From Clostridia bacterium (lineage in GTDB: Bacteria; Bacillota; Clostridia; Oscillospirales; Acutalibacteraceae), in assembly GCA_017468425.1 (NCBI GenBank), contig JAFUIO010000002.1:1-64000 (forward strand): a stretch of 64,000 bases of DNA. The letters run 5' to 3'. Of this stretch, positions 15,615 to 23,708 are shown piece after piece. The number at the start of each line of letters is the position of its first letter. Positions within the stretch are counted from its first letter, which is position 1. Both the position numbers and the translations under genes were made by a program. The notes beneath the pieces were generated by a model that did not search any database, was not told the origin of the DNA, and was given only the letters and a program-made list of their open reading frames with translations.

Positions 15615-17381
15615 ATGAGTGACTCTAACGGAAATCTTATCGGCAAAGTCAAATCATTAGCCACTGAACTGAAAACACATTGGAATACCCCGGCAGAGGG
15701 GAAATATGTTCCGTACAAAGAGTATAAGGACATTGTATTTGCGGTGGGCAGCAACTACGCAGGCTCAAAAACTCTTGAGTACATAGCTTTTGCGGCATCG
15801 TGCTATCTTATGATGCACCACTATCAGCTGCCGTACCTTACATTCTCGGTTATCAATATCATCAATATGCCGCTTAACTACATTTCAGCGCTTATCTGGT
15901 GGTTTGTGTGTGATAATCTTGGTTTCCTGCCGAAGAAAACAGAAAGAAAGCTTAACATTGTGTATATTGCAATGATGATATTCGGTCTGTTTACAATTTT
16001 CTTCGATTTATCAAGTCTGTTCAATCAGACAAGCACATTTATAACATATCTCAACAGCCTTGAAGGTCTTAATGCCGCGGCGTGTTTCAAGGTTTTCGGC
16101 ACTCATTTCCTGTACACAGGCTGGGTTGGTGCAAGAAATATTTTCTGGCGTAAAAAATTACTTCCCAAATACGGAAGATATAAATATTCGCTCTATTGCG
16201 ATGCTATACCAAAGTGTGTAATGGTAATCCTTATCGGCTGGTTGCCGGTTTATAACATTCCCGATGTTGCCACAAGAGTGTGGATGGCCAACCTGTTGTT
16301 TGCCTGCTTCAATGTTTTCGGCTTTGCAAACAATCTGGAAGAATGCTCAAAACGCATAAGCCCCAACCTTCAGGAAAGAATCCTTGTAAGAAGCTATCCC
16401 ATTAAGCTTTCTCACATTTTTAATTCAATCCTCGCAATTATCCTTCCCGTTATCATCGGTATGCTCCGTTATGAATGGGCAGATATCAACGTTTACAGAT
16501 ATGTAATTCCTGTTACATTCATCGTTGCGGTTTGCTTTACAATGGGCTTTGCAGGCAGAGTAAAAGAAAGAATTCCTCAGCCGCCCATTGAGAAAAAAGT
16601 ACAGATTAAATTCTGGGACGGTATGTTCGGTGTTCTTAAAAACAAATACCTGCTTATCAATACAGTAGTAGGGCTTATTGATGCTCTGGGTAACGGTATG
16701 CTTCCCTTTGTTACAATTCTCTATCTCTTTACATTCCGCTTAAGCGGTCTGCCCTACAGCCTTATCGTGGCACTTGTTTCCTTTGCAGGAACACCGCCCG
16801 ATTTGCTTTCACCCTATTTCCTTAAGAGATTCTCATACAAGCAGATTATGATTTTCTACCAGTTAAGCCGTGCAATAGGTAATGCTGCAATAGTTTGTGC
16901 TATCTGGTTCTGCGGAGAAAATCTTGTGCTTTGCGGAACAATCTGCGTTATCGTTCTGTTCTTTATGGAAATGACAAAAACCGTTCCTACAACTGCAGGT
17001 CACGATATGAACGTGCGTATTCACGACTATCAGATGTACCTCACAGGTGAACGCCTTGAAAACTTTGCAAGTGTTTTCGGCTGGTTTACAGACCCGATTA
17101 AAAACTTTGTAGGCTTCATCATTCCCTTGTTTATTCTTAAATACGGCTTCAACAGTAACTGGGAAGTTCTGTTTGTTGATTCAACAAGAAAATATATAAT
17201 TGCAGTGCCGCTTATTATTGATATTATCGGTTTTGTTCTGATGACAATTCCTTATTTCTTCTGGGATTACGACTCAAAGAAACAGAATATGGTTATGGAA
17301 GTTCTCAAGCGTCGTGCAGAAGTAACTGAAAAGAATGCCAGAGAAGAAGGCATTACCGTTTCAGGCGGATACAAAGGTTAA
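15615..17381 (+). CDS. Large MFS/GPH-like transporter
   Basis: 588 residues with about 12 transmembrane helices, longer than the usual 450 because of an N-terminal cytoplasmic tail (~40 residues) and extended loops. The layout and charged loops (GARNIFWRKKLLPKYGRYKY; TAGHDMNVRIHDYQMY) resemble glycoside-pentoside-hexuronide symporters. GGAGGT precedes the ATG. It heads an operon with a BspA-type membrane protein, a GH42 beta-galactosidase and an alpha/beta hydrolase, so import of galactosides is the natural reading. The substrate is inferred from context only. Confidence 0.75.
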   Translation: MSDSNGNLIGKVKSLATELKTHWNTPAEGKYVPYKEYKDIVFAVGSNYAGSKTLEYIAFAASCYLMMHHYQLPYLTFSVINIINMPLNYISALIWWFVCDNLGFLPKKTERKLNIVYIAMMIFGLFTIFFDLSSLFNQTSTFITYLNSLEGLNAAACFKVFGTHFLYTGWVGARNIFWRKKLLPKYGRYKYSLYCDAIPKCVMVILIGWLPVYNIPDVATRVWMANLLFACFNVFGFANNLEECSKRISPNLQERILVRSYPIKLSHIFNSILAIILPVIIGMLRYEWADINVYRYVIPVTFIVAVCFTMGFAGRVKERIPQPPIEKKVQIKFWDGMFGVLKNKYLLINTVVGLIDALGNGMLPFVTILYLFTFRLSGLPYSLIVALVSFAGTPPDLLSPYFLKRFSYKQIMIFYQLSRAIGNAAIVCAIWFCGENLVLCGTICVIVLFFMEMTKTVPTTAGHDMNVRIHDYQMYLTGERLENFASVFGWFTDPIKNFVGFIIPLFILKYGFNSNWEVLFVDSTRKYIIAVPLIIDIIGFVLMTIPYFFWDYDSKKQNMVMEVLKRRAEVTEKNAREEGITVSGGYKG

Positions 17382-17396
17382 AAGGGGGCGGAAACA

Positions 17397-18617
17397 ATGA
17401 AAAAAGATAAAGAAATAAAAAATCAGGTTGAAGAACCCATTGTTCTTGATATCCCCGAAGATGAAATCTGGACATATCAGATTGAAGGTCTTGCAGCTCC
17501 GCAGATTGGTAAATCATATGATAAATCACTTCTGAAGAAGCTTATTTTCATAGTTTCAATTGTTGTTGCTGTTTCTCTTTCGATTTATTTCAGTATTAAG
17601 CTTATTGCCCGTGATGATGCGTTTGAATACACAAATCTGTCATCGGGTACATATGAATTCACAAGATTCAGTAACACAGGCTTTATCAGGGAAATTGATA
17701 TTGATTATGTAACAAATGTCAGCTATGACAGTGAAAACAAAGACCCTGAAACAAACTTTTCTCTTGTAAAAGATGAAGAAAAGAAAGTAACTGAAGTTGT
17801 TCAGTTTGCAATTAACGAAGATAATGTTCTCAAAGTAATCAATATCGGACCTGATGTTGAAAAAATCGATGGCAAGGCATTTTATTCCTGCTGGGCACTT
17901 GAGAGAATAGAAGTTGATGAAAACAATAAATATTATTGTGACATTGACGGCGTTCTTTATAACAAGGATAAAACTGAAATTATTATGTACCCCTGTAATC
18001 ACGATGAATATTTAAGACAGAAATACGGCTACGAAAAAGAAATGTTCAGAGCTGATGTAACAGATAAGTACAGAAAACAGATTCAGACTTATGTTGTGCC
18101 GTCAACAGTAAAAACAATCGGTGAACTTTGCTTTAACTATGCAAATCTGCGTGATATTTATCTTCCTGAAGGCCTTGAACGTATTGAAACTCTTTCAATC
18201 TTCAAACTTCACGAGCCTCAGTGGGAAGGCAGCAACATTGCATCTCTTGAGAATATTTATTCTTACAAAACAGATAAAGACGTTGCAGACACAGTGTTCA
18301 CTTCACAGAAAGCTCTCGGTAAGGTTTATAACTCACTTCCCGAAGGCCTTAAGTATATAGGCTCTGATGCATTCAGCTATAATCAGGCATTGACTTATGT
18401 TTATATTCCTGCAAGTGTAGAATATATCGGTCATCACGCATTCTGGGATACCGTTTATAAAGAAGACGGAAACCTTATGGGTGTAACTGCTATTGATGTT
18501 GCAATTTCAGAAAATGATTTTGAAAACGTTGAAACAGGCGACCAGTGGAGACCGCAGTACGACTATATGCTTTTCAAAAAGAGTATTGATGTGAATTATT
18601 CATCAACAAGAAAATAA
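17397..18617 (+). CDS. Membrane protein with BspA-type leucine-rich repeats
   Basis: 406 residues. The N-terminal ~45 residues are cytoplasmic and acidic, a transmembrane helix lies at about 48-70, and the rest is outside. LRR_5/BspA-type units are visible: VEKIDGKAFYSCWALERIEV, VKTIGELCFNYANLRDIYLP, LKYIGSDAFSYNQALTYVYI and VEYIGHHAFWDTV. Such repeats usually mediate binding to proteins or surfaces. It begins 15 bases after the transporter stop with an AAGGGGG ribosome site, so it is cotranscribed with it. It may act as an accessory or sensing protein of the transporter; that is inference. Confidence 0.75.
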   Translation: MKKDKEIKNQVEEPIVLDIPEDEIWTYQIEGLAAPQIGKSYDKSLLKKLIFIVSIVVAVSLSIYFSIKLIARDDAFEYTNLSSGTYEFTRFSNTGFIREIDIDYVTNVSYDSENKDPETNFSLVKDEEKKVTEVVQFAINEDNVLKVINIGPDVEKIDGKAFYSCWALERIEVDENNKYYCDIDGVLYNKDKTEIIMYPCNHDEYLRQKYGYEKEMFRADVTDKYRKQIQTYVVPSTVKTIGELCFNYANLRDIYLPEGLERIETLSIFKLHEPQWEGSNIASLENIYSYKTDKDVADTVFTSQKALGKVYNSLPEGLKYIGSDAFSYNQALTYVYIPASVEYIGHHAFWDTVYKEDGNLMGVTAIDVAISENDFENVETGDQWRPQYDYMLFKKSIDVNYSSTRK

Positions 18618-18625
18618 ATTCAGTT

Positions 18626-18655
18626 CAGCGGTCAGCGTTTGTTGACCGCTGTTTT
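18626..18655 (+). terminator. Intra-operon stem-loop (attenuating terminator?)
   Basis: A 9-bp stem (CAGCGGTCA / TGACCGCTG) is followed by TTTT, in the 52-base gap ahead of the GH42 gene, whose AAAAGGAG follows at once. The short T-run suggests partial termination within the operon. Confidence 0.6.
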
Positions 18656-18669
18656 AAAAGGAGAAAATT

Positions 18670-20661
18670 ATGGAAAAGAAATTTTTTGATTATATAATTC
18701 ACGGTGGCGACTATAACCCTGACCAATGGATAAGAACACCTGAAATCTGGGATGAAGATATGCGTCTTATGAAGCTCGCCCACGTAAACAGTGCAACTGT
18801 AGGCATTTTCTCGTGGGCAATGCTTGAGCCTGAGGAAGGTGTTTACAACTTTGAATGGCTTGACAGAATCCTTGATAAACTTCACAAAAACGGTATTGAT
18901 GTAATTCTTGCAACACCGTCAGGTGCAAGACCCGCGTGGCTTGCACAGAAATATCCTGAAGTTCTTCGTGTTGAAGAAAACGGTATAAGAAACGAATATG
19001 GCGTAAGACATAACCATTGCCTTACTTCTCCTGTTTACAGAGAAAAGGTAAGAAATATCAACCGCAAATTGGCAGAAAGATATAAAGACCACCCTGCAGT
19101 GAAAATGTGGCATATTTCAAACGAATACAGCGGAGAATGCCATTGTGAATTATGTCAGCAAGCTTTCAGGGAATGGGTTAAAAATTATTACAACAACGAC
19201 CTTGATGAACTCAATTTCAAATGGTGGAACGGTTTCTGGAGCCATACAATAACTGATTGGTCACAGATTAATTCGCCTAAATACAGAGGTGAAAATCACA
19301 TTTCTGCAATGAAAATCTGTTGGGACAGATTTGTGTCAGAAAGCCACCTTTCCTTCTACGAAAACGAAATTGCACCCCTTCGCGAAATAACCCCTGATAT
19401 TCCGATTACAACGAATCTTATGAGAATGCGTGACGGAATTAATTATCAGGAGCTTGCAAAGAAGATGGACCTTGTTTCATGGGATAATTATCCGCATTGG
19501 GATAAGGGGGAAAATCTTGAACAGGCACTTGAAACTGCATTTTATCACGATATGTTCCGCTCAATGAAAAACGGTCAGCCATTCTTTATGATGGAAAGCA
19601 CTCCGTCGCAGGTTAACTGGCACGATGTAAATAAACTGCCCAAGCCCGGTATGCAGGAATTATCATCAATTCAGGCAGTTGCTCACGGTGCAGACAGTGT
19701 GCAGTATTTCCAGTGGAGGAAAAGCCGCGGAGGTCACGAAAAATACCATGGTGCGGTAGTTGACCATTGCGGACACGAGCACACAAGAGTTTTCAGGGAT
19801 GTTGCACGTCTTGGCGAAAGGCTTGAAAAATTAAGCGACGTTGTGGGTAAATATTCTCACAGCCGTGTTGCTGTTGTTTTTGATTGGGAAAACACCTGGG
19901 CAACAAAGCATTTCCACGGATTCAATAATATCAAAAGAGATTACCGTGCTGAATGTATAAAATGGTATGCTCCTTTCTGGAAAAAAGGTGCATCAGTGGA
20001 TATTATTTCTCAGGATGATGATTTTTCAAAATATGATCTGGTTATTGCTCCGTTTTTATATATGCTTAAAGACGGCACAGACAAACGCATTGAAGAATAT
20101 GTTGCAAACGGCGGTAATTTTGTTGTGACTTATCTTACGGGACTTGTAGATAAAGACGATTTGTGTTTCCTTGGCGGTTTCCCTGCAAATAATCTGAAAA
20201 AGGTTTTCGGTATATGGAATGAAGAAACAGATGCTCTGCCTGAAGGAATCAAAAATTCAGTAACATATAACGGCAAAGAATATGATGCTGTTGATGTATG
20301 CGACTTGCTCCACGCAAATGAAGCGGAAGTTTTAGGTAAATATCAGAAAGATTTCTATGCAGGTTATCCTGCAGTTACGGTAAATTCTTACGGCAAAGGA
20401 AAAGCATATTATGTGGCCTTCGGAAACAATGACGACTTTGCAGAAGATTTCCTGAATCAGTTTGATATTGCACCTGATGCAGATATTGAACTTTCTTCAG
20501 ACGTTGTTATGAGAAAAAGAGGAGACCTTATTTTCGTAATGAACTTCTCTGATGAAGAAAGATGCATAACACTGAATAAAGAATATACTGATGTTATCGC
20601 AGACGAAAAAATAAACGGTGAAGTTAAGCTTCCCGTCTGCGGATATATTGTTCTCAGATGA
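18670..20661 (+). CDS. Beta-galactosidase, family GH42
   Basis: 663 residues with no signal peptide, so cytoplasmic. The N-terminal TIM barrel begins GGDYNPDQW. The catalytic acid/base pair is in WHISNEYSGEC (Asn-Glu), followed by the zinc-type cysteines CHCELC. The nucleophile Glu is in FFMMESTPS. Middle trimerisation and C-terminal beta domains follow, which is standard GH42 length and order. GH42 enzymes release galactose from beta-galactosides, including plant and milk/host-type oligosaccharides. AAAAGGAG precedes the ATG. The upstream transporter probably supplies the substrate. Confidence 0.93.
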   Translation: MEKKFFDYIIHGGDYNPDQWIRTPEIWDEDMRLMKLAHVNSATVGIFSWAMLEPEEGVYNFEWLDRILDKLHKNGIDVILATPSGARPAWLAQKYPEVLRVEENGIRNEYGVRHNHCLTSPVYREKVRNINRKLAERYKDHPAVKMWHISNEYSGECHCELCQQAFREWVKNYYNNDLDELNFKWWNGFWSHTITDWSQINSPKYRGENHISAMKICWDRFVSESHLSFYENEIAPLREITPDIPITTNLMRMRDGINYQELAKKMDLVSWDNYPHWDKGENLEQALETAFYHDMFRSMKNGQPFFMMESTPSQVNWHDVNKLPKPGMQELSSIQAVAHGADSVQYFQWRKSRGGHEKYHGAVVDHCGHEHTRVFRDVARLGERLEKLSDVVGKYSHSRVAVVFDWENTWATKHFHGFNNIKRDYRAECIKWYAPFWKKGASVDIISQDDDFSKYDLVIAPFLYMLKDGTDKRIEEYVANGGNFVVTYLTGLVDKDDLCFLGGFPANNLKKVFGIWNEETDALPEGIKNSVTYNGKEYDAVDVCDLLHANEAEVLGKYQKDFYAGYPAVTVNSYGKGKAYYVAFGNNDDFAEDFLNQFDIAPDADIELSSDVVMRKRGDLIFVMNFSDEERCITLNKEYTDVIADEKINGEVKLPVCGYIVLR

Positions 20662-20670
20662 GGTGATTTT

Positions 20671-21420
20671 TTGAAAATTTTTGCTGATAAGAAAAAGAGA
20701 AAAATATTTCTCGGAATAACAATCCCCGTAATAATTCTTGCGATTATATTTTCAGCCTGTGCTGTGTATCTGGGCGATTATTACTATCCGCAGGCTTCGG
20801 TTTTTGCAGATGTTTATCCTGTTAACCCTGTTTCAAGGAAAATTCTTGAAGACGGAACAATGGTTTACAGACCTGAAAACGTGAAAGCGGGACTTATTTT
20901 CTATCCGGGAGGTAAGGTTGATAATGCATCGTATGAACCGCTGATGAAAGCCTGCACTGATAAAGGGATTTTGTGCGTGCTTGTTAAAATGCCGTTTCAC
21001 CTTGCAGTGTTTGATATAAACGCTGCAGACGGTTTTCAGGAAAAATACCCTGAAGTTGAAAATTGGTACATTGGCGGACATTCTCTTGGTGGTTCAATGG
21101 CAGCGTTACATCTTTCGGAAAATATTGATTCATATGAAGGTCTTATTCTTTTAGGCTCATATTCAACTGCTGATTTGTCAGAAACAGACCTTGATGTTCT
21201 TTCTGTTTACGGAAGTGAAGATAAAGTTCTCAACCGCGAAAAATACGAAGAAAACAGAATAAATCTTCCTGATGACTTTACGGAATTTGTAATTGACGGC
21301 GGATGCCACGCGTATTTCGGAATTTACGGAGAGCAGGCAGGTGACGGAAAAGCCACAATAACTGCACCTGAGCAGATTCTGATAACTGCCGAAAAAATAA
21401 ATGAATTGGTAAGTGGCTGA
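20671..21420 (+). CDS. Membrane-anchored alpha/beta hydrolase
   Basis: 249 residues. The start is a TTG 9 bases after GAGGTGA, overlapping nothing and lying 9 bases after the GH42 stop. An N-terminal transmembrane or signal-anchor helix is at about residues 12-32. The hydrolase core shows GGHSLGGS with the nucleophile Ser, an acidic residue in YGSEDKV and the His in DGGCHAYFG. The family cleaves esters or peptides, with the active site outside the cell if the anchor is as predicted. Its place at the end of the GH42 operon suggests a role in deacylating the imported glycan. Confidence 0.75.
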   Translation: MKIFADKKKRKIFLGITIPVIILAIIFSACAVYLGDYYYPQASVFADVYPVNPVSRKILEDGTMVYRPENVKAGLIFYPGGKVDNASYEPLMKACTDKGILCVLVKMPFHLAVFDINAADGFQEKYPEVENWYIGGHSLGGSMAALHLSENIDSYEGLILLGSYSTADLSETDLDVLSVYGSEDKVLNREKYEENRINLPDDFTEFVIDGGCHAYFGIYGEQAGDGKATITAPEQILITAEKINELVSG

Positions 21421-21502
21421 TATGAAACACAAACAGATTTTCTGTACCTGAACACCGCGGTTTAAAGCTTCAGATAATTTAATTGTGTTTTGCAAAAGAA
21501 AA

Positions 21503-21541
21503 CGCAGCAGAAGTATAGCTGAACTTCTGCTGCGTGATTTT
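21503..21541. terminator. Terminator between convergent genes
   Basis: A 12-bp perfect stem (CGCAGCAGAAGT / ACTTCTGCTGCG) is followed on the plus strand by TGATTTTTTT. The minus-strand side is TTTTCTTTTG-like, so it may work both ways between the hydrolase and the DUF4317 gene. Confidence 0.8.
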
Positions 21542-21542
21542 T

Positions 21543-22670
21543 TTATTTTATATCGATGTTAACTCCGTTTACTTCAACCCCTGTGTTTGCACGTATCATA
21601 ATGTATCTTACTCCGTCAATAACCTGCGTAGAAACAAGGTCTGTTCTGTCTGGGTTAACTTTTATCTGAACATCGGGTGTTACAAGCTCGAATTTCTTTA
21701 CGTCGATAATGCTTTTGGGTGCAATTTCAGCACCTTCGCCGAATTCTTCATCGAATTTGTTGGAGAAACGCTCAACCTTTTCTTCGTCAACGCCGCAATC
21801 TTCAAGCACTTCCCTGAATGTGTTTTTTGACAAACGCAGAGGTTCTTCCTGCTTTGTATCCTTGTGTTCCTGCACCATAACAGAAACGTGGTCGTGAACA
21901 GAACGCATTACTTTAAAATCGCATTCTTCTTCAAGCGTTTCTTTAAGGCAGGTGTTCAGACTGTCCTTCTGTTCAGATGCGGAAACGGGAATTTCCACAC
22001 CGAAAATGTTATCAACAAATTCAGGATGAACGTCGGAAATATCACGTGTGTAATAAAGAACATTGTAAATATTCGCTGCTCTGTTGTCAAAAGAGGGGAA
22101 CATAAAGCCGATATCGGGGTTTGAAAGCATTGAATACTTGTCGAAAGTTCTGAAAGTACCGTCATATTCACGGAAATAAAGACCTGTGTTAAGCTCTTTT
22201 ACAGGGCAGATGCTGCACACAATGTAGGAAAACTGCGATGAAGAATCGCTTTCTTTTTCACCGTCGTTTGAATATTCAAACACATCGTATGTATCGTGAA
22301 TAAGCAGAATTGCAAAATTGCCTTCAAAAGAAACGCTCTCAATTACTGTTTCGTAAAAACGTGTGAGAAGCTCATCATCTTTAAGATGTGAATCGCGAAG
22401 AGCCATAAGCATTTTATGCTTTTCGCTTGTGGAAACCTCCATAGCTCCATATTCAAGGTCCAGAAGGTTAGTGCCCATAGAGCCTGAAAGTGATTTTTTC
22501 ATCACTGCCAGAATTTTTTCACTTTCATCTGTTGAACACTGTGCAACAGACTGGCTGAATTGGGAAATAATAGTTTTTTCAGAGTTCACCATACAACCTT
22601 TAAGGCTGATTATATTGTTTTTATCAGGACGGAAACGTCTTCTGATTTCTCTTAATTCTTTATCTGTCAT
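21543..22670 (-). CDS. DUF4317 family protein
   Basis: 375 residues opening with MTDKELREIRRRFRPDKNNI, with the family's I..I.GCMVN segment next. This is the signature of DUF4317, a cytoplasmic family widespread in gut Clostridia whose function is unknown. AAGGAG lies before the ATG. There is no transmembrane segment. It is bounded by terminators on both sides, so it stands alone. Confidence 0.85.
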   Translation of the reverse strand: MTDKELREIRRRFRPDKNNIISLKGCMVNSEKTIISQFSQSVAQCSTDESEKILAVMKKSLSGSMGTNLLDLEYGAMEVSTSEKHKMLMALRDSHLKDDELLTRFYETVIESVSFEGNFAILLIHDTYDVFEYSNDGEKESDSSSQFSYIVCSICPVKELNTGLYFREYDGTFRTFDKYSMLSNPDIGFMFPSFDNRAANIYNVLYYTRDISDVHPEFVDNIFGVEIPVSASEQKDSLNTCLKETLEEECDFKVMRSVHDHVSVMVQEHKDTKQEEPLRLSKNTFREVLEDCGVDEEKVERFSNKFDEEFGEGAEIAPKSIIDVKKFELVTPDVQIKVNPDRTDLVSTQVIDGVRYIMIRANTGVEVNGVNIDIK

Positions 22671-22727
22671 TGTATTCGCTCCTTGTGCTTAATGAAAGAA
22701 TTATACCACTTCTGACAATAAAAAATC

Positions 22728-22757
22728 AACACCGAAGAGGTTAATTTCTTCGGTGTT
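22728..22757 (-). terminator. Rho-independent terminator of DUF4375 gene
   Basis: On the minus strand an 11-bp stem (AACACCGAAGA and complement) is followed by GATTTTTTATT. It lies 10 bases past the DUF4375 gene's stop. Confidence 0.75.
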
Positions 22758-22767
22758 TTTTTGTTTC

Positions 22768-23679
22768 TTATCTGAAATGTGCTTCGTTTTTTCTGAAGAA
22801 AGACAGAAGCTTTTCTTCAATTTCTTCCTGACAGGTTTCGTAAAATCTATTATCTTCTTCGTCGAAGTCAGGTTCATTTTCATCAAGAAATACCTGTAAT
22901 GCAGCAAGTCCTGCGGGGACTTTAGAATCGGGGAATTTGTTACTGACATCTGTGAGAATCTCAAGAGTTTTCTCCGCTTTAATTCTTTTAAAGGCATCGC
23001 ACATCTGACTCCAGTTATATCCGTAAGAATATAGATATCCGAAAATTCCGCCCGAATTGACTTCCTGCCAGAATTCGTCTGCGAGAAAAACAGTTCTTTC
23101 CCATTTGTTCAAATCTTCAGGAAATTCGCCTTTTGAAGATAATTCGTAAAGGTGAGTTGAGATTTCTGCCAGAAGTCTGTCATCAGGCAGTGCTGAAATC
23201 TCTTTTATCTGCATACTGCAGCCGTCAGGTGAGGGTGAAGACGGAATTTCACCGTTCACAACAACTGATTTTTCAACTTTCCCTTCAACTAAATGCTTAT
23301 ATTTATTCCACACATCCGTAAGCTCACGTATCGCAACAGATTCCTCGTAGTTGCTTATTTCGTTGCACATATCAATAAGATACTGTGTGCCTTTTTCAAT
23401 GTAGTATTCAGCACATCTTAAGGAAAGAGTTGTTATGTCAAAACAATCATCAAAATATTTATCGACTGTCAGCATAAAAATCTGACCTGCTTCAGTCTGT
23501 CCTGATGAATAAAATTCTTCACCAAGGTTTATAAGCACATCTGCGATTCCCAAGTGATTTTTATGTTTTTCAGAAAAAGCGGAAAGCTCTTTTTCCAATT
23601 GCTTCAGATCACCGTTACTGTCAAAGTTTTTCTTTATTTCCTTTAATTGTGATGTGATAGAATTTATAAGTTTATCCAT
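22768..23679 (-). CDS. DUF4375 (DMP19-like) domain protein
   Basis: 303 residues. The C-terminal ~130 residues carry the DUF4375 pattern (LADEFWQEVNSGGIFGYLYS, then CDAFKRIKAEKTLEI). The N-terminal ~150 residues are helical and repeat-like, possibly TPR-type (LGEEFYSSGQTEAGQIFM). DMP19-type proteins have been proposed as DNA mimics in other bacteria, but that role cannot be assumed here. GAGGT precedes the ATG. There is no clear operon partner. Confidence 0.65.
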   Translation of the reverse strand: MDKLINSITSQLKEIKKNFDSNGDLKQLEKELSAFSEKHKNHLGIADVLINLGEEFYSSGQTEAGQIFMLTVDKYFDDCFDITTLSLRCAEYYIEKGTQYLIDMCNEISNYEESVAIRELTDVWNKYKHLVEGKVEKSVVVNGEIPSSPSPDGCSMQIKEISALPDDRLLAEISTHLYELSSKGEFPEDLNKWERTVFLADEFWQEVNSGGIFGYLYSYGYNWSQMCDAFKRIKAEKTLEILTDVSNKFPDSKVPAGLAALQVFLDENEPDFDEEDNRFYETCQEEIEEKLLSFFRKNEAHFR

Positions 23680-23708
23680 AAATACCTCTAATGAAATTTA
23701 TTTGTGGT

